From positions 1 to 64,000 of the forward strand of contig NZ_WHSB02000006.1 in the NCBI RefSeq assembly GCF_010994755.1: a stretch of DNA of 64,000 nt, given 5' to 3'. The stretch is from Shinella lacus (GTDB lineage: Bacteria; Pseudomonadota; Alphaproteobacteria; Rhizobiales; Rhizobiaceae). Below, piece by piece: positions 38,167-46,797 of this stretch; the first letter of the stretch is position 1; each line of letters begins with the position of its first letter. The position numbers and the translations under genes are program-made. The notes under the pieces were generated by a model. That model saw nothing but the letters and a program-made list of their open reading frames with translations, was not told the origin of the DNA and did no database searches.

Positions 38167-39564
38167 TCAGGCCTTGCCGACGCCGCCGGCAACCAGCCGC
38201 CCCTTATGGAACGTCGCGCCGCGGGGCGCCACGCGGGCGACGGCTTCCGCCGAGCAGCTGGCGGCGGCCAGCGTGAAGCCCGCCTCGTCGCCGGCCTTCG
38301 GCCAGGCGCGGTTGCCGTCATTGTCGAGCGGCAGGATGCCACCGGTGGAAATGGCGAGCGAGCGGGACAGGTGGAACTCGTCCGAGCCGCGATAAAGTTG
38401 GGCATAGAGATAGGCCTTTTCCAGCATGTCGCCGCTGCCGAAGGGCGACCAGTGGTCGATGACGCTGTCGGTGCCGGTCATCACGAAGACGCCGGCCTTG
38501 GAAAGCTGCGGCAGCGGCATCATCAGCCCGCCGATCGGCACGGTGGAGGCGATCGTCATGCCGTTTGCCGCCAGCCGCGCGGCGGTCTCCTCCAGCTGTT
38601 CGGGTGTCAGCGTCGTCAGTGCGAAGGCATGGCTGATCGTCACCTTGCCCTTCAGCGCCGGGTTCTTCTCGACCGTATCGATCATGTAGTTGACCGCCGC
38701 AACACCGGCCGGGCTCGTCTCATGCAGGTGGATATCGACGCCCTTGCCGGTGTCGAGCGCGATCTGGAACATCGCGTCGAGCGACTTTTCCATGGCGCCG
38801 TCGACATTGGTCGGGTCGAGGCCGCCGACATATTCGACGCCCATCTGCATCGCTTCGCGCATCAGCCCGTCGACCTTGGAATGCAGGAGGCCGTGCTGCG
38901 GGAAGGCGACGATCTCGCAGACGAAGTCGTCCTTGTGCTTCTCCAGCGCCAGTTTCAGGTGTTCCAGGCTCTTCAGCCCGCTCACCGGATCGATGTTGCA
39001 ATGGCTGCGGGCGACCGTGCTGCCCTTGGATTGCAGCAGCGCGATCAACCCCTCCGCACGCTCGACGGAGGTCGGCAGCAATTGCGGCAGCAGCTTTTCC
39101 TCCAGCGCGATCATGTCCATGATCGTCTTGCCCTGCCGCGGGCGCGGTGCCTGCCAGGGGCCGCCGTAAAACGTCTTGTCGAGATGGATATGCATGTCGC
39201 GCATGGTGGGCAGCGCAAGCTGGCCGTTCGCCTGGTAGGTCGGAAGGCCCGTCGGCAGCGTCGCGCCTGCGCCATGCAGCGCGGCGATCTTGCCGTCCTT
39301 GATTTCCAGCGTGTGAAGCGCCGTGCGGGTGGCGATGACGACATCGCCGTCGCGCTCGAAACCCTCTTCGAGGCGCACGTCGGCGAGCAGGTAATGGCTG
39401 TCTTTCACGGCTGTCACGGCACTCTCCGGGGCACAATCGGTCGTCTGCGCCGCGGCCTTGCGGCTCATGCCGCCGGTCAATCCGGCGACGGCGGCGGCGG
39501 TGGTGAACTGGCCGGTGCGGCTCAGAAAAGCCCTGCGGCTCTGCGATATGGCATGTTGCAACAT
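38167..39564 (-). CDS. Exported (Tat) cytosine-deaminase-like amidohydrolase
   Basis: 465 residues. The N-terminus has a twin-arginine leader, SRRAFLSRTG followed by a hydrophobic stretch and a small-residue cut region near AAAQ, so the enzyme should be exported. The catalytic part belongs to the CodA-like amidohydrolases: HIHLDKTFYGG with the HxH ligands near residues 125 and 127, ARSHCNIDP, GVDIHLHETSPAG, ISHAFALTTL and the late Asp in MTGTDSVIDHW. All metal ligands look intact. ATG 39564 is preceded by GGAGA; an in-frame ATG six codons upstream has none. Follows a LysR gene on the same strand. Substrate probably a cyclic amine or pyrimidine-like compound. Confidence 0.85.
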   Translation of the reverse strand: MLQHAISQSRRAFLSRTGQFTTAAAVAGLTGGMSRKAAAQTTDCAPESAVTAVKDSHYLLADVRLEEGFERDGDVVIATRTALHTLEIKDGKIAALHGAGATLPTGLPTYQANGQLALPTMRDMHIHLDKTFYGGPWQAPRPRQGKTIMDMIALEEKLLPQLLPTSVERAEGLIALLQSKGSTVARSHCNIDPVSGLKSLEHLKLALEKHKDDFVCEIVAFPQHGLLHSKVDGLMREAMQMGVEYVGGLDPTNVDGAMEKSLDAMFQIALDTGKGVDIHLHETSPAGVAAVNYMIDTVEKNPALKGKVTISHAFALTTLTPEQLEETAARLAANGMTIASTVPIGGLMMPLPQLSKAGVFVMTGTDSVIDHWSPFGSGDMLEKAYLYAQLYRGSDEFHLSRSLAISTGGILPLDNDGNRAWPKAGDEAGFTLAAASCSAEAVARVAPRGATFHKGRLVAGGVGKA

Positions 39565-39663
39565 CGTCTCCTGGTCAAGCATGGAAGGGATGACGCATTC
39601 TAGGAGACGGGGCTGCCGCATGGCAGCGACATTTGGCAATGCTGGCTATTCGATTCGCCAATG

Positions 39664-40521
39664 TCAGCGCGAAAGACCGCAGAAGGCAATGAGCCGTTCG
39701 GCGAGATCCAGCGCCACCGCCGAGGCCGTATCGCGGTAGAACAGGGCAAGCTCGAAATCGTCGACCGGCGGCAGGTGCTCGGCCGCGCCCAGCACCCGAT
39801 GCCCCGGCAACCGGCAGCTTGCGGGCAGCAGGCTGACGCCGAGCCCTGCCGCAGAGGCCGCGGCAATGGCCGCCAGCCCCGCGCCGCTATAGCTGACGCG
39901 CCAGCGCATGCCGAGCCCGTCCAGCGTCTGGCACAGTTCCTCGCGGTAGAGCCCGTTCACCGGAAAGACCGCGAGCGGCACCGGCGATTGTTCGATGGCC
40001 GGATGCTCCTGGCTGTCGAGCCAGAGCAGCGGCTCCGGCCGGGCGGCGCGCGGCAGGTGCACGCGCCGCTGCTTGACGAGCACCAGATCGAGCTCTTCCT
40101 GAAGATAGGCGCGGTGCAGGTCGGGGCTGAGCCCGCTGGTGACGTCGAGCCTCAGATGCGGGTGCTCCCGCTTGAAGGCCGCCAGCAGGTCGACCGTCGG
40201 CACGGTAAAATCTTCCGGCATGCCGAGCCGCAGCACGCCGTCTCGCCACGGCCCCGTCAGCGCATCATGCGCCTCCTCGTTGAGCGCGATGATGCGCCGC
40301 GCATAGCCGAGCAGCTTGATGCCCTCTTCGGTGAGCCGCACCTCATGCGACGTGCGCTCGAACAGCGCCTTGCCGAGCAGTTCCTCCAGCCGGCGTACCT
40401 GCTGGCTGACGGTCGATTGCGACAGCGACACACGGTCTGCCGCGCGCGTAAAACTGCTGGTCTCTGCGACGGCCACGAAGCTGACCAGAAGCTGCGGGCT
40501 GAACATGGGATACCGATTCAT
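39664..40521 (-). CDS. LysR-type regulator
   Basis: 285 residues. HTH near 7-66 (SFTRAADRVSLSQSTVSQQVRRLEELLG); the inducer domain has LRLGMPEDFTVPTV and the FERTSHEVRLTEEG link. It precedes the exported amidohydrolase gene by ~100 bp on the same strand and probably controls it. The spacer holds an imperfect ACATTTGGC ... GCCAATGT dyad around 39628-39657, a possible site. Confidence 0.88.
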   Translation of the reverse strand: MNRYPMFSPQLLVSFVAVAETSSFTRAADRVSLSQSTVSQQVRRLEELLGKALFERTSHEVRLTEEGIKLLGYARRIIALNEEAHDALTGPWRDGVLRLGMPEDFTVPTVDLLAAFKREHPHLRLDVTSGLSPDLHRAYLQEELDLVLVKQRRVHLPRAARPEPLLWLDSQEHPAIEQSPVPLAVFPVNGLYREELCQTLDGLGMRWRVSYSGAGLAAIAAASAAGLGVSLLPASCRLPGHRVLGAAEHLPPVDDFELALFYRDTASAVALDLAERLIAFCGLSR

Positions 40522-40620
40522 CGTCCGCTGCCCAAGTGTTGGCGGTCGCTTGTTGTAGTGAATGCCGACCTCGCTTCCAAGGGGCCGGCCGCACGCGAGG
40601 CGCGGCCGGTTTTGTCAGGC

Positions 40621-41859
40621 TTAGAAGCTGACGGCGCGGTCGCCGTCCTCGTCCTGGATGCGCGTCGGCAGGCCGATGCGGTTCAGCAGATTGATGAACG
40701 GCTTCGGCGGCAGCTCCTCGACATTCGCCATCGTCTTCACGTCCCACTCGCCCGTGGCGACCAGCATCGCGGCGGCGACCGGCGGCACGCCGGCGGTGTA
40801 GGAAATGCCCTGGCTGCCGACTTCTTCATAGGCTTCCTTATGGTCGGCCACATTGTAGATGAAGACGGTCTTTTCCTTGCCGTCCTTCAGGCCCTTCACG
40901 TAATCGCCGATGCAGGTCTTGCCCTCATAGTTGGGTGCCAGCGACGACGGATCCGGCAACACCGCCTTGACCACCTTGAGCGGCACGACCTCCAGCCCTT
41001 CGGCGGTCTTCACCGGCTGCTCGGAGAGCAGGCCGAGGTTCTTCAGCACGGTGAAGACGTTGATGTAGTGCTCGCCGAAGCCCATCCAGAAGCGCACATT
41101 CGCGCCGTCCATGTTCTTGGCCAGCGAGTGCACCTCGTCATGGCCGCAGAGATAGGCGCGGCGCGTGCCGACGACGGGCAGGTCATAGTCCTTGCCGATC
41201 TCGAACATCTTGTTGGTCTGCCACTGGCCGTTCTGCCAGGAATAGACGACGCCGGTGAATTCGCGGAAATTGATCTCCGGGTCGAAGTTCGTGGCGAAAT
41301 ACTTGCCGTGGCTGCCGGCATTGATGTCGACAATGTCGACGTCCGTCACCGTGTCGAGATATTCGTCCTTGGCTAGCTTCGCATAGGCGTTGACGACGCC
41401 CGGATCGAAGCCGGCGCCGAGGATGGCGGTGATGCCCTTCTCCGCGCACTCGGCCGCGCGCTTCCACTCGTAGTTCCCGTACCACGGCGGCGTCTCGCAG
41501 ATCTTGCCGGGCTCCTCGTGGATCGCGGTGTCGATATAGGCGACACCCGTATCCATGCAGGCGCGCAGCACCGACATGTTGAGGAAGGCGGTGCCGACAT
41601 TGATGACGATCTGGGATTTGGTGGACTGGATGAGCGCCTTGGTCGCCTCGATGTCCAGCGCATCCAGCGCATGGCCTTCGAGCACGCCGGCCTGCTTCAT
41701 GGCCTTCTTCTCATGGACCGACGCGATGATCCTGTCGCACTTCGCCTTGGTGCGCGATGCGATATGGATATCGCCGAGCACGTCGTTGTTCTGGGCGCAT
41801 TTGTGCGCCACGACCTGTGCGACGCCGCCAGCGCCGATGATGAGCACGTTCTTTTTCAT
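40621..41859 (-). CDS. Carboxynorspermidine/carboxyspermidine dehydrogenase
   Basis: 412 residues of the saccharopine-dehydrogenase-like family. The N-terminal Rossmann motif is VLIIGAGGVAQVVAHKCAQN (residues 4-23), with HIASRTKAKCDRI after it. The body has VINVGTAFLNMSVLRACMDTGVAYIDTA, and GAGFDPGVVNAYAK, which is very characteristic. It makes carboxy(nor)spermidine from aspartate semialdehyde and a diamine with NADPH, the alternative spermidine route used by rhizobia. Paired with nspC 34 bp upstream on the same strand. Confidence 0.93.
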   Translation of the reverse strand: MKKNVLIIGAGGVAQVVAHKCAQNNDVLGDIHIASRTKAKCDRIIASVHEKKAMKQAGVLEGHALDALDIEATKALIQSTKSQIVINVGTAFLNMSVLRACMDTGVAYIDTAIHEEPGKICETPPWYGNYEWKRAAECAEKGITAILGAGFDPGVVNAYAKLAKDEYLDTVTDVDIVDINAGSHGKYFATNFDPEINFREFTGVVYSWQNGQWQTNKMFEIGKDYDLPVVGTRRAYLCGHDEVHSLAKNMDGANVRFWMGFGEHYINVFTVLKNLGLLSEQPVKTAEGLEVVPLKVVKAVLPDPSSLAPNYEGKTCIGDYVKGLKDGKEKTVFIYNVADHKEAYEEVGSQGISYTAGVPPVAAAMLVATGEWDVKTMANVEELPPKPFINLLNRIGLPTRIQDEDGDRAVSF

Positions 41860-41893
41860 GTCGGGGGATATCTCCTTCTACCCGGTAGAAGCC

Positions 41894-42994
41894 TCAGGAG
41901 AGGCATTCTTCGTAGTCCGCGTAGGTGAATTCGCGGACCGTTCTGATGCTGCCATCCAGCTCGCGGATGGCGATCGCCGGCATTTTCACGCCGTTGAACC
42001 AGTTCTTCTTGACCATGGTGTAGCCGGCCGCATCCTGGATGGAGAGGCGGTCGCCGACCTTTAGCTCGGTCTCGAAATTGAACTCGCCGAAAATATCGCC
42101 GGCGAGGCAGGACTTGCCGCAGACCATTGTGCGGTGCGGCCCGGTGTTGGGGGAAATCTTGGCGCTCTCGCGGTAGATCAGCAGGTCGAGCATATGCGCC
42201 TCGATCGATGAGTCGACGATGGCGAGGTGCTTGCCGTTGTTAAGCGTATCGAGCACCGTCACTTCCAGCGTGGTGGACTTGGTGATCGAGGCCTCGCCCG
42301 GCTCCAGGTAGACCTGAACGCCAAACGCGCCGGAAAACCGCTTCAGCCGCTCGGCAAACTTTTCCAGCGGATAGTTCTCGCCCGTGAAATGGATGCCACC
42401 GCCAAGGCTCACCCAGTCCGCCTTTTTCAAAAGCGGCGCGAACTTCTCCTCGATCGTGCCGAGCATGCGGTCGAACAGGTCGAAATCGCCGTTTTCGCAA
42501 TTGTTGTGGATCATGAAGCCGGAGATGCGGTCCATCACGGCCTCCACCTGCCGCACGTCCCATTCGCCGAGCCGCGAGAAGGGGCGGGCGGGGTCGGCGA
42601 GGTCGAAGCTGGAGGAGGAGATGCCGGGATTGAGCCGCAGGCCCCGCACGATGCCGGCCGCCTTGTCGGCGAAACGGTCGAGCTGGCCGATCGAGTTGAA
42701 GATGATCTTGTCGGCGTGCGACACGACCTCGTCGATCTCGTAATCGGCATAGGCGACGGAATAGGCGTGCGTTTCCTTGCCGAAACGCTCGTGGCCGAGG
42801 CGCACCTCGTTGAGCGACGAGGAGGTCGTGCCGTCCATGTAGTCGCGCATGAAATCGAAGACCGACCAGGTGGCGAAGCATTTCAGCGCCAGCAGCGCCT
42901 TGGCGCCGGAGAGTTCGCGCAGGCGCGCGACCTTCTCCATGTTGGCGAGAAGCTTCGACTTGTCGATAAGGTAATAGGGCGTGGTGAGGGACAT
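41894..42994 (-). CDS. nspC: Carboxynorspermidine/carboxyspermidine decarboxylase
   Basis: 366 residues, fold type III PLP decarboxylase. The PLP lysine lies in LLALKCFATW (K38). The family block GTTSSSLNEVRLG, IHNNCENGDFDLFDRML, SLGGGIHFTGENYPLEKF and the C-terminal CGKSCLAGDIFGEF are all present. It decarboxylates carboxyspermidine to spermidine (or the nor- form). First of the two-gene operon with the dehydrogenase. Confidence 0.94.
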   Translation of the reverse strand: MSLTTPYYLIDKSKLLANMEKVARLRELSGAKALLALKCFATWSVFDFMRDYMDGTTSSSLNEVRLGHERFGKETHAYSVAYADYEIDEVVSHADKIIFNSIGQLDRFADKAAGIVRGLRLNPGISSSSFDLADPARPFSRLGEWDVRQVEAVMDRISGFMIHNNCENGDFDLFDRMLGTIEEKFAPLLKKADWVSLGGGIHFTGENYPLEKFAERLKRFSGAFGVQVYLEPGEASITKSTTLEVTVLDTLNNGKHLAIVDSSIEAHMLDLLIYRESAKISPNTGPHRTMVCGKSCLAGDIFGEFNFETELKVGDRLSIQDAAGYTMVKKNWFNGVKMPAIAIRELDGSIRTVREFTYADYEECLS

Positions 42995-43400
42995 GGCGGG
43001 ACCTCTTTTGCGGTTGGATTGGGGGCAATGCCGACGGAAACGCGCATAGCGGAGGCGAAAACCTCCTGCTTCACGCTATTCGGAACTGGGAAAACCGTGG
43101 TTACGGGATCGTCGTGCGGACACGGCGATGCGGCAGCGCTTTTGCGCTGTGGGCCGCACGCAGGGAGCCTGTCGGCAAAACGGCATAAAAGCCCGACTGT
43201 GCCGCAAGGGCACCGATCAAAAAGCGTTCTTCCGTTCGGGGGGCATCGAGAGCGCCCATCCCCGATTGGAAGAGGGCGTCGCAAGACATGGCGTCCTCCC
43301 CAACCAGCAGATGAAACCTGCATTCAGTGGCGGCTCTCTAACATGGCTGCGCCGCAGATTTCAATGCGCCTCTTTGTCTCGAAATTTCTGAATTTCCCTC
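42995..43400. other. Intergenic region with hairpins between nspC and the metal ATPase
   Basis: 406 bp without a credible gene. On the nspC leader side (minus strand) GGAGG-TTTTCG-CCTCC forms a small hairpin at 43051-43066 and CAGCGC-TTTT-GCGCTG another at 43134-43149, with GC-rich flanks that extend it. These could be a structured 5' leader of the polyamine operon, but I recognise no known riboswitch. Confidence 0.4.
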
Positions 43401-43431
43401 TTGCACCTCTAGTCGCTAGAGGTCGTAGAAC
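43401..43431 (+). promoter_or_regulatory. MerR-type promoter/operator of the metal ATPase
   Basis: TTGCAC (-35, 43401-43406) and TAGAAC (-10, 43426-43431) are separated by 19 bp, the long spacer of MerR-activated promoters. The spacer holds the perfect dyad ACCTCTAG-TCG-CTAGAGGT (43405-43423), very close to ZntR/CadR/PbrR sites. It is 30 bp before the ATPase start. The cognate regulator is almost certainly the MerR-family protein at 46273-46689. Confidence 0.85.
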
Positions 43432-43460
43432 ATCCTCGACAGATTAAAGAGGATTGTACG

Positions 43461-45713
43461 ATGTCCGATGTGAAAGAGACGCGTTTCCGGGTTGGCGGCA
43501 TGGATTGCGCCTCCTGCGCCAGAAAGATCGACACCGCCGTGCGCCGCATGCCGGGCGTTTCCGATGTGTCCGTTTCCGTGACCGCCGGCACCATGCGCGT
43601 GCAGCACGATGCGGCAAGCGACCTGGAAGCGATCGCCCGCAAGGTCACCGGCCTCGGTTACGCGGTGACGCAGGCAGCAGCCATCGCGGAAAAGCCGGCC
43701 GCGAAACATGAGCACGGCGCCGGCTGCTGCGGCGGACACGACCACAATCATTCGCTCGGCCATGACCACGATCACGACCATGCCGGCCATGACCACAAGC
43801 CGAAGGCGGCCGCCGTCGAAGGCCTGCACGGCCACGATCATGGCCCGTCCGAAGGCCCCTGGTGGAAGGGCAAGAAGGGCCGTCTGACCATTCTCGCCGG
43901 CGCGGCGCTGGTCGTCGCTTACGGCATCGGCCATCTCTTCCCGGCGATCGAGACCTATGCCTTCGTCATCGCCATGTTCATCGGCCTCGTGCCGATCGCG
44001 CGCCGCGCCGTCATGGCCGCCCTTGCCGGCACGCCCTTCTCCATCGAGATGCTGATGACCATCGCCGCCGTCGGCGCCGTCATCATCAATGCGACCGAAG
44101 AGGCCGCCGCGGTGGTCTTCCTGTTCCTCGTCGGCGAACTGCTGGAAGGGGTCGCCGCCGGCAAGGCGCGCGACAGCATCCGCTCGCTCTCCGCCCTCGT
44201 GCCGAAGACGGCGCTGCTCGAAGAGAACGGCAAGACCCGGGAAGTCCCGGCCGAATCGCTGGCAGTGGGCGCCGTCATCCTCGTGCGCCCGGGCGATCGC
44301 ATTTCCGCTGACGGCACGATCATCGACGGCGACAGCGCCATCGACGAGGCGCCCGTCACAGGTGAAAGCACGCCGGTGCGCAAGGAGATCGGCGACACCG
44401 TCTTCGCCGGCACGGTGAATGGCGATGCAGCGCTGCGCGTGCGCGTCACCGCGGCGGCGGCGGACAACACCATCGCCCGCGTCGTCAAGCTGGTCGAGGA
44501 AGCGCAGGAATCCAAGGCCCCGACGGAGCGCTTCATCGACCGCTTCTCGAAATATTACACGCCCGGCGTGGTCGTCGTCGCGGCGCTCGTCGCGATCATT
44601 CCGCCGCTCTTCCTCGGCGGCATCTGGAGCGAGTGGGTCTACAAGGGCCTCGCCGTGCTGCTGATCGGCTGCCCCTGCGCGCTGGTCATCTCGACGCCGG
44701 CCGCCATTGCCGCCTCGCTATCCGCCGGCGCCCGTCGCGGGCTGCTCATGAAGGGCGGCGCGGTGCTGGAAGGCCTCGGCAAGCTCACCGCCATCGCCTT
44801 CGACAAGACCGGCACGCTGACGGAAGGCAAGCCGAAGGTCACCGACATCATCGCCTTCGCCACGCCGGCCGACGAGGTGCTGCGCCTCGCCGCGGCGCTC
44901 GAAGCCGGCTCCAGCCACCCGCTGGCGCTCGCCATTCTCGGCAAGGCCGCAGAAGACGGCATCGTCGCCCCGGTGGCAAACGGTTCGAAGGCACTTGGCG
45001 GCAAGGGCGTCACGGCCACCGTCGAGGGCAAGGAGGTCTTCCTCGGCTCGCCCAAGGCAACGGCCGAACGCGTCGCGCTTTCCGACGAGGTGAAGGCCGC
45101 CACCGCAACGCTCAACGATGATGGCAAGACCGTCTCCATGCTGATCGTCGACGGCGTGCTCGCCGGCGCCATCGCCATGCGCGACGAGCCCCGCGCAGAC
45201 GCTGCTGCCGGCCTCAAGGCGCTGAAGGATGCCGGCATCAAGACCATCATGCTCACTGGCGACAATGCCCGCACGGCAAAGGCCGTGGGTGCCGAACTCG
45301 GCATAGAGGTGCGCGCCGAGCTGATGCCGGAGGACAAGCAGCGCATCGTCGGCGAACTCCAGCGCGAAGGTTATGTCGTCGGCAAGATCGGCGACGGCAT
45401 CAACGACGCCCCGGCGCTCGCCGCCGCCAATGTCGGCGTCGCCATGGGCGGCGGCACCGATGTGGCGCTGGAAACGGCGGACGCCGCCATCCTGCACGGC
45501 CGCGTCGGCGACGTCGCGCTGATGACGGATCTTTCCAAGCGCACCATGCGCAATATCGTGCAGAACATCGTGCTCTCGCTCGGTCTCAAGGGTGTGTTCC
45601 TGGTGACGACCATCGTCGGCATCACCGGCCTTTGGCCGGCGATCCTCGCCGATACCGGCGCCACCGTGCTGGTCACGCTGAACGCGCTGCGCCTGCTCCG
45701 GCCGATCAAATGA
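43461..45713 (+). CDS. zntA: Heavy-metal P1B-type ATPase (Zn/Cd/Pb efflux, ZntA-like)
   Basis: 750 residues. N-terminal metal-binding domain with GGMDCASC (C16, C19), then a His/Asp-rich linker of about 45 residues (repeats of HDHDHDH type). The pump core has the CPC motif of P1B-2 pumps (CPCAL near 404-408), the phosphorylated aspartate in DKTGTLTEGK (D448) and the hinge GDGINDAPAL near 643. CPC plus the MerR-type zinc/cadmium/lead promoter argue for Zn(II), Cd(II) or Pb(II) export rather than copper. Overlaps the SCO1-like gene by 4 bp. Confidence 0.93.
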   Translation: MSDVKETRFRVGGMDCASCARKIDTAVRRMPGVSDVSVSVTAGTMRVQHDAASDLEAIARKVTGLGYAVTQAAAIAEKPAAKHEHGAGCCGGHDHNHSLGHDHDHDHAGHDHKPKAAAVEGLHGHDHGPSEGPWWKGKKGRLTILAGAALVVAYGIGHLFPAIETYAFVIAMFIGLVPIARRAVMAALAGTPFSIEMLMTIAAVGAVIINATEEAAAVVFLFLVGELLEGVAAGKARDSIRSLSALVPKTALLEENGKTREVPAESLAVGAVILVRPGDRISADGTIIDGDSAIDEAPVTGESTPVRKEIGDTVFAGTVNGDAALRVRVTAAAADNTIARVVKLVEEAQESKAPTERFIDRFSKYYTPGVVVVAALVAIIPPLFLGGIWSEWVYKGLAVLLIGCPCALVISTPAAIAASLSAGARRGLLMKGGAVLEGLGKLTAIAFDKTGTLTEGKPKVTDIIAFATPADEVLRLAAALEAGSSHPLALAILGKAAEDGIVAPVANGSKALGGKGVTATVEGKEVFLGSPKATAERVALSDEVKAATATLNDDGKTVSMLIVDGVLAGAIAMRDEPRADAAAGLKALKDAGIKTIMLTGDNARTAKAVGAELGIEVRAELMPEDKQRIVGELQREGYVVGKIGDGINDAPALAAANVGVAMGGGTDVALETADAAILHGRVGDVALMTDLSKRTMRNIVQNIVLSLGLKGVFLVTTIVGITGLWPAILADTGATVLVTLNALRLLRPIK

Positions 45714-46276
45714 AGCGCAGGGCAGTCATAGGCCTTGCCGTGCTTGCCGCGATCGTCGGAGCGACGGTCGCGGCAAAGGCGCCGGTCGGCGGCGGGGCGC
45801 AAGAGCGGGTCTTCACCTTGCAGACGGTCGACGGAGAACCCTTCCGCTCGGCCGATCTGGCGGGAAAACCCTATCTCGTCTTCTTCGGCTTCACCCATTG
45901 CCCGGATGTCTGCCCGACCGCACTCTTCGAGCTGACGGGCCTGTTGAAGGACATCGGGCCGGCGGCAGACCGCATCACGCCGCTTTTCATCTCGATCGAT
46001 CCCGAGCGCGACACGGCGGAGCTTCTAAAGCTCTACATGACCTCCTTCGACCCGCGCATCATCGCCTTGCGCGGCGATGCGGCCGAGACCAAAACGGCGG
46101 CAGACGCCTTCTCGGCCTTCTACAAGAAGGTGCCGACAGCATCGGACAGCTACACGATGGACCACACCGCCGGCCTCTTCCTCATCCGCGCCGATGGTCG
46201 GCTCCAGGGCATGCTCGACATGCACGAGCCGCGCGAGACGCAGCTCCAGAAGCTGAAGCTGCTCGCCGGCACCTAG
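45710..46276 (+). CDS. SCO1/SenC family protein
   Basis: 188 residues. A membrane anchor or signal segment covers about 5-24, then a thioredoxin fold with the copper-binding CPDVC pair (C64, C68) after FFGFTHC and a downstream histidine in TMDHTAG. SCO1/SenC proteins deliver copper to cytochrome oxidase or act in periplasmic redox balance. The ATG lies in an ATGA overlap with the ATPase stop, so it should be expressed with the zinc/cadmium pump; a copper chaperone in such an operon is uncommon. Its end overlaps the convergent MerR gene by 4 bp. Confidence 0.9.
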   Translation: MKRRAVIGLAVLAAIVGATVAAKAPVGGGAQERVFTLQTVDGEPFRSADLAGKPYLVFFGFTHCPDVCPTALFELTGLLKDIGPAADRITPLFISIDPERDTAELLKLYMTSFDPRIIALRGDAAETKTAADAFSAFYKKVPTASDSYTMDHTAGLFLIRADGRLQGMLDMHEPRETQLQKLKLLAGT

Positions 46277-46689
46277 TCGTGCTCGTCGTGGCAGAGATCG
46301 TGGTTGGCGAGCGCGCGGATCACGTAGCAGTCGCGCACCTGGTTGGTATGGCAATGGGTGGTGATGCGCTCAAGCTCGGCCTCCAGCTTGCGCAGGCGGG
46401 CGATCTTCTGCCGCACGGTCGCAAGCTGCTCGGCGGCGATGCGATCGGCATCCTGGCAGGGGCGTTCCGGGTGCTGGCTGAGCTCGATCAGCGCGCGGAT
46501 GGCATCGATGGTGAGGCCGAGATCGCGCGCATGGCGGATGAAGGCGAGGCGCTCGCGCTCGCCGTTCGAATAGCGCCGCTGGTTGCCCTCGGAGCGTTCG
46601 GCGTGGGAGAGCAGCCCCATCTGTTCGTAATAGCGGATGGTCGGAACCTTGACGCCCGTCGCCTTGGAAAGATCGCCGATCGTCAGCAT
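46273..46689 (-). CDS. MerR family metal regulator (CadR/ZntR-like)
   Basis: 138 residues. HTH_MerR LTIGDLSKATGVKVPTIRYYEQMGLL at residues 2-27, then LAFIRHARDLGLTIDAIRALIEL. A dimer helix is followed by the metal loop with C79 (PCQDAD) and a C-terminal run of Cys and His (THCHTNQVRDCYVI and DLCHDEHD). This ending resembles CadR and ZntR regulators that respond to Zn(II), Cd(II) or Pb(II). It is convergent with the SCO1 gene and should act on the dyad promoter at 43401. Confidence 0.92.
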   Translation of the reverse strand: MLTIGDLSKATGVKVPTIRYYEQMGLLSHAERSEGNQRRYSNGERERLAFIRHARDLGLTIDAIRALIELSQHPERPCQDADRIAAEQLATVRQKIARLRKLEAELERITTHCHTNQVRDCYVIRALANHDLCHDEHD

Positions 46690-46797
46690 GCGCTTCTCCT
46701 AACCCGCCACCCGCGACATTTTCGACCCTCACGAAATCCTGAAGAGAAGCCGCGTGCAATGGCCTTACAGTGATCCCACACAAATGTGAGGAGAATC

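Noticed and set aside
43101-43289. 62-codon minus-strand frame in the nspC leader
   Set aside because: No family resemblance and no ribosome-binding site; the hairpins in this stretch account for its structure better than a protein.
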